Made by a program: the position numbers and the translations under genes. From NCBI GenBank assembly GCA_016715115.1, contig JADKBM010000004.1, forward strand, positions 744,001-808,000: a DNA stretch of 64,000 nt, in the 5' to 3' direction. This DNA comes from Acidobacteriota bacterium. GTDB taxonomy: Bacteria > Acidobacteriota > Blastocatellia > Pyrinomonadales > Pyrinomonadaceae. Of this stretch, positions 55,689-64,000 are shown in pieces; position 1 is the first letter of the stretch; every line of letters begins with the position of its first letter. Below the pieces are notes generated by a model. It worked only from the letters and a program-made list of their open reading frames with translations. It was not told the DNA's origin and ran no database searches.

Positions 55689-55755
55689 CCGGACCGCAGG
55701 AGTCGCCAAACACCCATCGGACAATTGCCTAGGGACCTGAAATGAGGTAAAGAAA

Positions 55756-57732
55756 ATGAAACGCACCGCTTTTTTGACAGCCGCAATCGCAATCCTTGCA
55801 GCGCTTTCGCCGTCATTCGGACAGGAACGCGAGCCGCAACGCGGATTCCGCGCGGGGAACTCCTATTCCATCTCGGACATCGAGAACGTCAATCTCAACA
55901 ACGGCAACCTGATGCTGACGATACCTTTGGCATCGCTCGCGCCCGGCCGCGGCACATCCCCCGGCTACACGGTTTCGCTCAGGTACAACGGCAAACTGTG
56001 GGATTCAAGGCAGGAACGGAGGACGGACGGCACTTATGGCGAGACCGGCGACACGAACTATATGCGTGAGCTGTTGCAGTTGTCGGAACAGGCCGGCTGG
56101 AAGCTCGACACGGGCGGCTTCCGCCTCATCCTCAAGAGCCGGTTCAATCTTGAGGAACAGGCCCAGTGCACCGCCGGAAACGGCTATGAATACAGGCGGA
56201 ACGGCTATATCTTCCGACTTGAGATGGAAATGCCGGACGGCAGCGTCAAGGAGTTCCGGCCTTACGGGACGGGTTCCGCCTTCGACGACGAATACGACGA
56301 CGGCTGGTTCTCGATCGACCCGAACGGGTCGAGGCACGTCTCCTCCCACATCGATTACAACGGTGGCGGGACGAGTTGTTCGCACGATGTCGTCGGGATC
56401 ACCTCGTCGGGAATGAACTATTACACGAACGACGGGTCGGGCCTGCGGCTGTTCGTTCCGGCGGGCCAGAACGTCGGTGCCGGGATTATCGGCAAGAACT
56501 GGACGCTTTATATGCCGGGCGGCACGACCGTCGAAAACCTCCCGCCCGACGATCCGGGCATCCGCCAGCGGATGACGGACGCGAACGGCAACCGACTTGT
56601 CTGGAAGCCGGGATCGTACGGCGGCTCTAACGGGGAAATGATCGAGGACGGCGCCGGCCACTTCGTCTTCATCACGACGGACGCGAACGGCACTCAGCGG
56701 GTGATCCAGCGCGGGTTCGGCGGGGCCGACGTCGAGACCGAGATCCGTTGGAAGACCTGCTGGGTATACCGCAACTACAAGGCGACGAGCGCATCCAACG
56801 CGAACGGCGCATACATCTACGAGGACCTTTTCGAGCCAATCGCGGCGGTCGAGAAGATCATTCTCCCCGGACAGGCGGGCGGCCGCGAATACGTCTTCAC
56901 GTACAACGCCGCAACCGTTCAGCCCGGCAGCGGGAACTACACTTCGGGCTGGGGCGAGCTCAAATCGGTCACGCTTCCTTCGGAAGCGCGGGCCGATTAC
57001 TCCTTCCAGCTCGACGGCAACGCGCCGGTACTTTCCAGCTTCGACGTCCTCAACAACCCGATCACACGGCGCGATCTCGTTTTCGCGGCGGAATACGACG
57101 GCGGCCAGACTGAGGTCACCGAGTCGACGGTCTATTCCGCTTCGGCGACCGGAGGTGTCGGCTCCGTCCTGCGTCCCGACGGGAGCGGCACCGTCGAGGT
57201 CAGCGACACGCAAGGCTACTTCAAGGGCTATGCGTACAAGACGCTGAGTTCGAACGGGTCGATGGTCGAAAGGATCTGGGCGCAGAACCCCGCGCCGCGG
57301 GTCACGGGCGCCAACTCCCAGCCCGTGAACGCCTATGTCAAGACCGAACTGACGACGGCCGCCGACAACTCGGGCAACCCCGTGCTGACCGCGATCAAGG
57401 ACCCCGATTACGACAAGAACGGCAACGTTCTAGCCGTCAGGGAATACGACTGGGTGCCCTACCTTTCGGTGCCGCGTTCCGGTTCGGGGATCTATTCGAA
57501 GGTAACAGCCCTGCCGTCCGGTCTCGTCCTCAAGAGAAAGACGGTCAGCGATACTACAATCAGGCGCCGCCGGCCTCGGATACGACGACCGACAGCCCGT
57601 ACCATTACGCGAACCCTTCGGCGCCGCGGCTTCGAAACCTCCTCAAATCGAGCGAAGTGCGGGACGCGAACGACACGACCGTGTCAAGAACCGAGTTCTA
57701 CTATGACGACCCGGACAACAAGGGGAATCTGA
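55756..57732 (+). CDS. RHS-repeat protein, N-terminal part, frameshifted end
   Basis: The frame encodes 658 residues: a signal peptide (about residues 1-22, ending PSFG-QE), then a beta-rich RHS-type N-terminal region (SISDIENVNLNNGNLMLTIPL near residue 37 in part, many Gly/Asn/Tyr-rich strands). Family-like sequence runs to about residue 596 (LVLKRKTVS), after which the frame turns into an Arg/Thr-rich tail that is plainly out-of-frame reading. The correct continuation, beginning RYYNQAPPASDTTTDSPYHY, is in the frame of the next entry. A single missing base within AGCGATAC at 57547-57554 explains this. Joined, the gene would be 55756-61127 and about 1790 residues. The break may be real decay or a sequencing error. 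Confidence 0.8.
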   Translation: MKRTAFLTAAIAILAALSPSFGQEREPQRGFRAGNSYSISDIENVNLNNGNLMLTIPLASLAPGRGTSPGYTVSLRYNGKLWDSRQERRTDGTYGETGDTNYMRELLQLSEQAGWKLDTGGFRLILKSRFNLEEQAQCTAGNGYEYRRNGYIFRLEMEMPDGSVKEFRPYGTGSAFDDEYDDGWFSIDPNGSRHVSSHIDYNGGGTSCSHDVVGITSSGMNYYTNDGSGLRLFVPAGQNVGAGIIGKNWTLYMPGGTTVENLPPDDPGIRQRMTDANGNRLVWKPGSYGGSNGEMIEDGAGHFVFITTDANGTQRVIQRGFGGADVETEIRWKTCWVYRNYKATSASNANGAYIYEDLFEPIAAVEKIILPGQAGGREYVFTYNAATVQPGSGNYTSGWGELKSVTLPSEARADYSFQLDGNAPVLSSFDVLNNPITRRDLVFAAEYDGGQTEVTESTVYSASATGGVGSVLRPDGSGTVEVSDTQGYFKGYAYKTLSSNGSMVERIWAQNPAPRVTGANSQPVNAYVKTELTTAADNSGNPVLTAIKDPDYDKNGNVLAVREYDWVPYLSVPRSGSGIYSKVTALPSGLVLKRKTVSDTTIRRRRPRIRRPTARTITRTLRRRGFETSSNRAKCGTRTTRPCQEPSSTMTTRTTRGI

Positions 57733-60700
57733 CGGAAACGCGCGTTTGGGATTCGACGAAAGACGACGTGACGGTCCCGCTATCGGCCGCCAATTCCGTG
57801 ATCACAAGCGTCCAATACAACGCCTTCGGGGCGCCGACCGTGACGACGGACGCGAACGGCGTCCAGACCGCCGTCACGTACGGCTGCATCGACGGCGCGG
57901 CGAGCTGTTCGCCGAACCTCGAAAACCTCTATCCGACGAAAATCGAGAAGGCCTCGAACCATTCGGCGCTGAAACTGACCTTGGCGATGCGTTACGACTA
58001 TTTCACGGGTCTTCCGACGCTCGCGACGGACGTCGACAACGGCATCTCGACGGCGACTTACTACGATGACCTCGGACGGCCGGTGAAGGTCGCCTCGGCG
58101 GTCGGGACCGACGACGAGGTTTGGGTCCAAACCGAATATGACGTCGTCAACCGGCGGGTCATCACGAGAGCCGACGTCGCAGCGAAGGGCGACGGCGGGA
58201 AGGTCGCGACGCAGTTCTTCGATCAATTGGGAAGGGTCAGGCTGACGAAAACGCTGGAAGACGCCGCGACGCAGTCGGCGACCAACGAGACCGACGGCAT
58301 CAAGGTCCAGACGCGGTATCTGACAACGAACGGGTTCACGTATCAGCTCAGCTCGAACCCGTACCGGGCGAGTGTTTCGTCAAATGCCGGAAGCGAGGAG
58401 TCGATGGGGTGGACACGCTCGAAGGCCTGGAGCACCGGCATCCGGTCAGAGGTCGAGACCTTTGCCGGCTCGTCGCTTCCCGAGCCGTGGGGAAACAATA
58501 CGGCATCGACCGGCGTCGTCCGCACCGACCTTGACGCCGACCGGACGCTTGTCACGGATCAGGCCGGAAAGCAGCGGATCAGCCGGACGGACGCGCTCGG
58601 GCAGCTCAAAGAGGTCTGGGAGATCGTCCCGGCTTCCGATTCATCAACCGTGTCGGTCACGTTCCCCGGAACGGCGATTGCCCACGGTTACCGTTCCGCC
58701 TACAATTACGATCCGTTGAACAATCTCACGCAGGTCGATCAGCCGCTCGGCGCGACGACGAACCAGGTCCGCTCCTTCACCTACAGCAGTCTCTCGCGCC
58801 TGCTCACGGCTCAGAATCCCGAATCGGGAACGATAAGTTACGCATATGACCCGAACGGAAATTTGACCAGCAAGAAGGACGCGCGAAACATCACGACCGC
58901 TTACAGCTACGACGCGCTCAACCGGGTGACGCAAAGGACATACGACGACAACGCGACGCTTCCCGTTTACTATACTTACGACAATCTGAGCCACGCCAAG
59001 GGCAAGCTGACAAAGGTCACTACCGGTCCGGTCACGTCGCCGTTCTCGGTCACCGAATACACCGAGTTCGACGCCGTCGGCCGCGTGAAAAAAAGCAAAC
59101 AGACTACAGACGGAACCGTCTATAATGAGATGGAGTACAAATACAACCTTTCGGGCGCGATGGTTGAAGCGAAATATCCGTCGGGAAGAATTGTCAAAAC
59201 CGTGCTCGACGATGAGGGCGATTTGCAGACTGTCAAAAGCCAAAAGAACGCGAATAACGCGTTTTGGAATTACGCGAACCATTTCACCTACACCGCCGCC
59301 GGCGCGGTTTCGTCGATGCAGCTCGGAAACGGTACGTGGGAGAAGACTGCCTTCAATTCACGCCTCCAGCCAACCCAGATCGCTCTCGGCAAGGTTCAGA
59401 ACACGACCGATCTGCTGAAACTCGACTACACCTACGGCGTCGTCGAAAGCGGCACGCTCAATACGGCAAAGAACAACGGGAACATTCAGTCGCAGACGAT
59501 AACGGTTCCGACCGTCGGAGGTTCAAACGGCTTCACGGCGGTTCAGACTTTTACTTACGACTCGCTGAACCGGATCGACGATGCGACCGAGAAGATCGGA
59601 TCAACGGAGATCTGGAAGCAGGATTACACGTTCGACCGCTACGGCAACCGGAACTTTGTCGAAGCGAACACGACGACGATCCCGAAAAACTGCGGAACAT
59701 CACCGAATCTCACGGTTTGCCCGGCGGACCGGAAGGTCTTTAATCCGTCGATCGCAAACACCAATCGGATCAATCTCGATCAAGATGGTGACAGCGTCAA
59801 CGATTACGCGTTTGATTCATCGGGAAACACGACGAAAGACGCGAACGGGCGGACATTTGTTTATGACGCTGAGAACAAGCAGATCGAAGTCAAAAACGCG
59901 TCGAATGAGACGATCGGCCAATACTGGTTCGACGGCGACGGCCGCAGGGTCAAAAAGCGCGGCTGGATAAACGGCCAGTGGGAAACAACCGTCTTCGTTT
60001 ATGATGCATCTTCAAGACTGGTGGCTGAATACTCGACAAATCTAAACCCAACCCCGCAGGTGGCGTACCTGACCAACGACCACCTCGGCAGCCCAAGGAT
60101 CAACACCGACGAAAACGGCGCAGTGGTTTCGAGACACGACTACCGTCCGTACGGCGAAGAAGTCACCGAACGGACTCATTCCCAATACGCCGCCGACACG
60201 ATCCGCAAGCAATTCACCGGCTACGAACGCGATGGCGAGACAAATTTGGACTTCGCGCAGGCTCGGATGTACTCAGTGAGTACCGGCAGGTTTACCGGCC
60301 CCGATTCGCTTCTCGGATCCGGACGTATTCAAATTCCTCAGAGTTGGAACAGATTCACGTATGTGACCAACCGTCCGGTGTCGTTCATCGATTCAAGTGG
60401 TCAGTTTGAATGGAGCACGGATTTGGGCGGACATGCTGATGACTCTCAATTGTTGGAGGCGGCAAATGGTATCAGTGATGAGAGTAAACGGAAACGGGCA
60501 ATTAAAAAAGCGAACAAACAGATTGCCGAGCGAAACAGGATTCGACATGCGTTGATGAGCGCGGCGCTGCTGACAATCTTGAGCAAGACACTTTCGGCAG
60601 AACAAAAGCAACAAGTAATTGAATCACTTGCGGCATATGGAAGCGAGCGCGATGGAAATAACGTCGTTTTGGGGTTTGGCAACAATTCAGGAGGGCAAAC

Positions 60701-61127
60701 GAGTCTAAACAAGAAAACCGGAATCGTCAATGTCACTTTCCGTCAGCAAGTAAATGATGTCGACCTTGTAAGCGCGGTTGCCCATGAAGGGCAACACGTT
60801 GGTGATTACAACGCGTATTGGAATAGTGGAGTTCCAAATTCATCTATGGATCGGACTGATTATGAGAGAGAGACGCGGGCTTACCAGGTTAGCTCGTACA
60901 TCGTTCAGGCAATGGGCGTCTCGGTTTACGACCCCGATGTCGCAAAAAGTCCGAAATACTACATATGGAACAAAGGATGGCTGAAGCTCGATTCTGCGGA
61001 TCGGGAATCCAAGAGAGGGGCAGGCGTTCGTAATTTCCTCGAATACAACAATAACCTCACTCCCGTTTCAAATTCAAAAAAGGGAACCGGTCCCGGAATA
61101 CGGATCAGCCAAGAGGCGGATCTTTGA
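57657..61127 (+). CDS. RHS-repeat protein, C-terminal part with core and metallopeptidase-like tip
   Basis: The continuation of the preceding gene after the frameshift; the true in-frame start lies upstream of 57657 (open from about 57552). The 1156 residues given carry many YD-type repeats (YYDDLGRPVK, YNYDPLNNLTQ, YAYDPNGNLTS, YSYDALNRVTQ), then the RHS core ending HLGSPRINTDENG, YRPYGEE, FAQARMYSVSTGRFTGPDSL. The tip (from about residue 915) is different in composition, richer in Lys/Asn and A/T at third positions, and contains AHEGQHVGDY, an HExxH zinc motif, with a later YERETRAYQ that could give a third ligand. A toxin-like peptidase is plausible. A small secreted protein gene follows after 27 bases. 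Confidence 0.82.
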   Translation: MRDANDTTVSRTEFYYDDPDNKGNLTETRVWDSTKDDVTVPLSAANSVITSVQYNAFGAPTVTTDANGVQTAVTYGCIDGAASCSPNLENLYPTKIEKASNHSALKLTLAMRYDYFTGLPTLATDVDNGISTATYYDDLGRPVKVASAVGTDDEVWVQTEYDVVNRRVITRADVAAKGDGGKVATQFFDQLGRVRLTKTLEDAATQSATNETDGIKVQTRYLTTNGFTYQLSSNPYRASVSSNAGSEESMGWTRSKAWSTGIRSEVETFAGSSLPEPWGNNTASTGVVRTDLDADRTLVTDQAGKQRISRTDALGQLKEVWEIVPASDSSTVSVTFPGTAIAHGYRSAYNYDPLNNLTQVDQPLGATTNQVRSFTYSSLSRLLTAQNPESGTISYAYDPNGNLTSKKDARNITTAYSYDALNRVTQRTYDDNATLPVYYTYDNLSHAKGKLTKVTTGPVTSPFSVTEYTEFDAVGRVKKSKQTTDGTVYNEMEYKYNLSGAMVEAKYPSGRIVKTVLDDEGDLQTVKSQKNANNAFWNYANHFTYTAAGAVSSMQLGNGTWEKTAFNSRLQPTQIALGKVQNTTDLLKLDYTYGVVESGTLNTAKNNGNIQSQTITVPTVGGSNGFTAVQTFTYDSLNRIDDATEKIGSTEIWKQDYTFDRYGNRNFVEANTTTIPKNCGTSPNLTVCPADRKVFNPSIANTNRINLDQDGDSVNDYAFDSSGNTTKDANGRTFVYDAENKQIEVKNASNETIGQYWFDGDGRRVKKRGWINGQWETTVFVYDASSRLVAEYSTNLNPTPQVAYLTNDHLGSPRINTDENGAVVSRHDYRPYGEEVTERTHSQYAADTIRKQFTGYERDGETNLDFAQARMYSVSTGRFTGPDSLLGSGRIQIPQSWNRFTYVTNRPVSFIDSSGQFEWSTDLGGHADDSQLLEAANGISDESKRKRAIKKANKQIAERNRIRHALMSAALLTILSKTLSAEQKQQVIESLAAYGSERDGNNVVLGFGNNSGGQTSLNKKTGIVNVTFRQQVNDVDLVSAVAHEGQHVGDYNAYWNSGVPNSSMDRTDYERETRAYQVSSYIVQAMGVSVYDPDVAKSPKYYIWNKGWLKLDSADRESKRGAGVRNFLEYNNNLTPVSNSKKGTGPGIRISQEADL

Positions 61128-61154
61128 AACATCTTAAGACGTTTTGTGAAGTCT

Positions 61155-61658
61155 ATGAAATCCGTGAGATGTAGAAATACGAAATTAAGTATCCTGACGC
61201 TATTATTGCTTATTGGGTTCAGCGAGAAACAATACGCGCAGGTGCCGAGTGATCTCAATAACGCCACTACGGTAAACCTCTGTTTGCTTCGACAAAGCCC
61301 GAAGGATTTTGAAAACAAAATAGTTCGGGTCACGGCGGCCTTTAGATTCGCGTTTGAAGTTTCCGAGTTGTTTTGTGCCGATTGCTGGGACGCCTCGTCG
61401 GGGCGAATTTTAGTCGACTTTGGTAAAGACTGGGAAGACGTGAGCGCAGCGCAATCGATAGAAACGTTAAAATCATCGGGCTTCGGCAAGACGATGCGAG
61501 TTGTTTTGATCGGAAAATTTGGCGCAGGCGAAGGTCGTTACCAGTACAGATTCACGGTCCTTAAGGCCGAGAGCGCTGAGATCCTCTATAAATACAGCCC
61601 GGCGCCGCCGAAACTTCCGCGGAAGGTCCGAAAAAAGACCAATTGTGACTGCCCATAA
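61155..61658 (+). CDS. Small secreted protein after RHS tip 1, candidate immunity or accessory protein
   Basis: A 167-residue protein of unknown family with a signal peptide (about residues 1-30, ending QYAQV). The mature part is an OB-like beta domain with SPKDFENKIVRVTAAF near residue 50, a CADCWD segment near residue 74 and GRILVDFGKDWED following; the end is basic and Pro-rich with C-D-C. Position directly after the RHS tip is where a cognate immunity gene is expected, but export would place it in the envelope rather than the cytoplasm, so it would guard against an externally acting toxin or serve another role. ATG at 61155 is used; GTG at 61146 is an alternative. Confidence 0.65.
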   Translation: MKSVRCRNTKLSILTLLLLIGFSEKQYAQVPSDLNNATTVNLCLLRQSPKDFENKIVRVTAAFRFAFEVSELFCADCWDASSGRILVDFGKDWEDVSAAQSIETLKSSGFGKTMRVVLIGKFGAGEGRYQYRFTVLKAESAEILYKYSPAPPKLPRKVRKKTNCDCP

Positions 61659-61680
61659 CGATTTGCATAGATGGTGATTT

Positions 61681-62172
61681 ATGGCTTTTGAAAAGTACTC
61701 GTTCAGCTTGTTGTTTATTGCTCTATTTGTGGCAGTTGCGCTCACGGGACGGGTGAGCGGTCAGGGTGATCGCATTGATCGCATCAACATCGTGTTCACC
61801 GAGAATGGGAATCCGAAACAAATCGAGGGATTGAGGGTTGAGATATTGTCGCCCTCAAGAAATGAAGTTCTCTACGATCTGGAAACAAGTGACGATATCG
61901 TGACGGTTGCTCCAGATCTTAAGTCAATCGAGAAATTTGATGTGCGATTGACTTTTGATCGGTTTCGACTCATTTTACCGAATCTGAATGTGAAGCATTT
62001 TGACAATAGGCGGATTATTGACATCAGAAACAGAGTACCCAAATCAGAGCGGCGTTCAAGGGAAATGAAGAAACTGGGATGCGATGACCTGCGCGTTTTC
62101 AGAGTCGATTTCAATCCCAAGAATACCGAGGGGTTTTGGTGGCTTGTTACAGGGTGCGAACAATCCCGCTGA
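61681..62172 (+). CDS. Small secreted protein between the two RHS frames
   Basis: A 163-residue protein of unknown family with a signal peptide (about residues 1-27, ending GRVSG-QG). The mature part holds NIVFTENGNPKQIEGLRVEI and a later RFRLILPNLNVKHFDNRRIIDI segment in part, suggesting a beta-sandwich. Its last 37 bases overlap the start of the displaced RHS frame. Third codon positions are more A/T-rich than in the RHS core. It may be a second accessory to tip 1 or the leftover gene of an earlier cassette. Confidence 0.6.
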   Translation: MAFEKYSFSLLFIALFVAVALTGRVSGQGDRIDRINIVFTENGNPKQIEGLRVEILSPSRNEVLYDLETSDDIVTVAPDLKSIEKFDVRLTFDRFRLILPNLNVKHFDNRRIIDIRNRVPKSERRSREMKKLGCDDLRVFRVDFNPKNTEGFWWLVTGCEQSR

Positions 62173-63731
62173 CGTCCGCACGAAGCAACCAGAATCCGCT
62201 CGTTCTCAATCAAAGCTATGTGTATGACTCACTGAACAGACTGCTCAGTGCCGAAGAGACCGCCGGCGGAACGTCGGCGTGGAAGCAGACTTACTTGTTC
62301 GACCGCTACGGCAATCGCCGGTTTGATCAGGCGAATACTAGTTTTCCGGCGTCGTTCTCGAATTCGGCGGTTTCGAATCCGACGATCAACACTTCCGACA
62401 ATCGGTTTACTCGCGGCCAGGGTTACACATACGACGCCGCGGGGAACATCTTGACCGACGCCGAGGGGCGGAGTTTTTATTACGACGCTGAGAACAAGCA
62501 GAAAGAAGTGAAAAACGCTTCGAACCAGACGATCGGGCTGTACTATTTCGACGGCGACGGGCGAAGGGTGAAGAAAGTGACGGCGACGGAAACCGTGATC
62601 TTCGTTTTCGATGCGGCCGGAAAACTCGTCGCGGAATACTCGACAAACCTCAGCCAGACGCCGCAGGTGCAGTATCTGACGAACGATCACCTCGGCACGC
62701 CCCGCATCAACACCAACGAAAACGGCACGGTGGTTTCACGGACAGACTACATGCCCTACGGCGAAGAGATCATCGGCCTCGGCGGCAGATCGACTACTGA
62801 CCAATACGTCACCGACGACGTCCGCCAGGGCTTCACCGGCTATCTCAACGACGAAGAAACCGGCCTCGATTACGCCCAGGCTCGAATGTACAAGAAGGAA
62901 TTGGGAAGGTTTACGGGCGCGGATCAAATCTTTCTCGAAATGGGTCGCCGAAGCTTTCCACAGAGTTTCAACCTCTTTTCATACGTTCGCAACAACCCGC
63001 TGTCGTTCTCGGATTCTACAGGACTAGACGTCTTAGTGAGTTGCAAAACGAACGGTAAGACAAAAGCCGAGGTTTCAAGTCAACAAGCGGCATGTGAGTC
63101 TGGTACGAGCACGAATCTGAACAACCGGAAAAGCGCGCAGTTCAAAGTAGTTGTCAAGGACGGGCGGCTTGCGATTGTCGGTAGTGTTGATCGAGCTACG
63201 CTGAGCGACCGTGAGAAAAAACTATATGACACGATCACAGACAGTGGCCCCGGTAGTGTCAGATCAACGTTAAATGTTTTTGCTACCTCGGATTCGATCA
63301 CATTTGGCAGGTATGATGGGCCTGGGGCAAACTCAGTAGACCTTAGTGATCTTGAGGTTTTCAACAAAACCGGTGACAAGTCGATCTCAGGTGAGGTAAT
63401 TGCTCACGAAATCATTGAAGGTACAATAAGCGCATCCACATTGGTTGATGAAGGTGAACTTAATGGTAAGTCGATGAGTGACGCAGTGTACGAGAGAGCA
63501 CACAAGCAGGCCGACAAATTCTTTGGGGGCGCAATTATTCGGGCGGACCCCGTTCCGGACGGAGCCTCGGTCCAAAGCAGGGAGGTAACTTATAATTTCA
63601 GTATACTTAATGTTGATGTCCGGGTTAATAAGACGTTTGATGTTAAACAACCGGCGGCGAGTGTAAACCGACCCTTTGAGAAACTCCCTGGCAAGATCGA
63701 CCGAGCGACTATTGTTCCTAAGAGTAACTGA
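62136..63731 (+). CDS. 5'-truncated RHS core with a different C-terminal tip (orphan cassette)
   Basis: A 531-codon open frame with no ATG until deep inside the RHS core (about residue 205); it could only start at TTG 62136 or GTG 62139. From about residue 25 it reads as RHS core: YVYDSLNRLLSAEETAGG, YDAAGNILTDAEGR, HLGTPRINTNENG, YMPYGEE, YAQARMYKKELGRFTGADQ. The first half of an RHS protein is missing. The tip (about residues 300-531) differs from that at 60400-61127; it has IAHEIIEG near residue 425 and YERAHKQADKFFG near residue 453, a possible metal site. It looks like a displaced tip that can be recombined into the full RHS gene; expression as it stands is doubtful. Confidence 0.72.
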   Translation: MVACYRVRTIPLTSARSNQNPLVLNQSYVYDSLNRLLSAEETAGGTSAWKQTYLFDRYGNRRFDQANTSFPASFSNSAVSNPTINTSDNRFTRGQGYTYDAAGNILTDAEGRSFYYDAENKQKEVKNASNQTIGLYYFDGDGRRVKKVTATETVIFVFDAAGKLVAEYSTNLSQTPQVQYLTNDHLGTPRINTNENGTVVSRTDYMPYGEEIIGLGGRSTTDQYVTDDVRQGFTGYLNDEETGLDYAQARMYKKELGRFTGADQIFLEMGRRSFPQSFNLFSYVRNNPLSFSDSTGLDVLVSCKTNGKTKAEVSSQQAACESGTSTNLNNRKSAQFKVVVKDGRLAIVGSVDRATLSDREKKLYDTITDSGPGSVRSTLNVFATSDSITFGRYDGPGANSVDLSDLEVFNKTGDKSISGEVIAHEIIEGTISASTLVDEGELNGKSMSDAVYERAHKQADKFFGGAIIRADPVPDGASVQSREVTYNFSILNVDVRVNKTFDVKQPAASVNRPFEKLPGKIDRATIVPKSN

Positions 63732-63748
63732 TTGAAGGAGAATCAAGC

Positions 63749-64000
63749 ATGTACTTAATAAGACTGGCTATCATATTGACATTTGTTTGCTTGGCCGTCG
63801 TTTCGATTTCGGCTCAGGTAGATGAGTCCCGTAAGACAGAGGGTGAAATCGTTGCTTGGTTGAAAACCTCACGCTGTGCCGGATGTATCAACGCATTTTC
63901 GACCGCAACAACCGTAGAGTTCTGGATTGTCCGAATCAACGCTGAAGCGGACGCTAAAACAATGACGCAAGAATTTATCCTTGTCCAGTATCGAATAATG
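63749..64000 (+). CDS. Small secreted protein after RHS tip 2, cut by the window end
   Basis: The first 84 codons of a gene that continues beyond the window, preceded by AAGGAG at good spacing 17 bases after the RHS frame stop. It starts with a signal peptide (about residues 1-23, ending SISA-QV). The visible mature part has a CAGC pair near residue 44 (SRCAGCINAF) and the strand TVEFWIVRIN. Placement after the second tip matches that of the 61155 gene after the first, so it is a candidate partner of tip 2. The family is not recognised from this part. Confidence 0.7.
   Translation, partial: MYLIRLAIILTFVCLAVVSISAQVDESRKTEGEIVAWLKTSRCAGCINAFSTATTVEFWIVRINAEADAKTMTQEFILVQYRIM

Overview
The window is about 64 kb of GC-rich bacterial chromosome with no rRNA, tRNA, CRISPR array, phage module or recognisable transposase. 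The mixture of genes (MbnP/MbnH pair, large Asp-box propeller protein, Sec-exported RHS proteins, a 3d-type NAD-linked hydrogenase, an archaeal-type glucose dehydrogenase), together with intergenic 7-bp tandem repeats, suggests an Acidobacteriota of the Blastocatellia/Pyrinomonadaceae type. That placement is inference from gene content, not from a marker gene.

Layout. 0.1-2.7 kb: a membrane-bound nucleotide-sugar 4,6-dehydratase and a secreted protein of unknown function. 2.7-6.4 kb: a metal/redox operon: MbnP copper-binding protein, its di-haem partner MbnH, a lipoprotein joining a CusF-like copper domain to a c-type cytochrome, and a PepSY membrane protein. 6.4-8.5 kb: three small unknown envelope proteins and a repeat-rich gap. 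8.5-16.6 kb: a nickel/hydrogenase island: hoxF, a fused hoxU-hoxY gene, hoxH and the HoxH protease on the minus strand, divergent from nikR and a TonB-dependent receptor that has a GTGTTAC direct repeat, the expected type of NikR operator, directly in front of it. 16.7-25.5 kb: mostly housekeeping genes (aminotransferase, YkgJ protein, tdk, gpmI, GNAT, eno, a CNNM/CorC-like protein, an IscU-BFD fusion). 25.6-29.5 kb: a GH63-type glucosidase with a glucose dehydrogenase. 29.8-49.7 kb: a TPR/sigma-54 activator, double Usp protein, DAACS symporter, second CNNM protein, Asp-box propeller protein, rhomboid protease, MFS transporter, SUKH protein, an ECF sigma factor behind a sigma-54-like promoter, AraC regulator, lysine-6-dehydrogenase-like enzyme, PilZ protein, 3D-domain protein and a glycosyltransferase. 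49.9-53.3 kb: MATE exporter and AsnB. 53.3-54.6 kb: a gap without a convincing gene.

54.6-64.0 kb is the most unusual accessory region. An FG-GAP repeat protein precedes a roughly 1790-residue Sec-exported RHS protein that is broken by a single-base frameshift near 57550. Its C-terminal tip carries an HEGQH metallopeptidase-like motif. Two small secreted proteins follow, then a second RHS reading frame lacking an ATG and the whole N-terminal half but keeping the RHS core and a different tip. Another small secreted protein follows it and runs off the window. This is the arrangement of an RHS gene with an orphan displaced tip cassette.

Cooperation between genes. NikR and the receptor plausibly supply and control nickel for the hydrogenase, whose large subunit is trimmed by the adjacent protease. 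MbnH is expected to modify MbnP, with the CusF-cytochrome lipoprotein and PepSY protein handling copper or electrons in the same envelope compartment. The glucosidase could feed glucose to the dehydrogenase next to it. The hydrogenase accessory genes hypABCDEF and any methanobactin biosynthesis genes are absent from the window.
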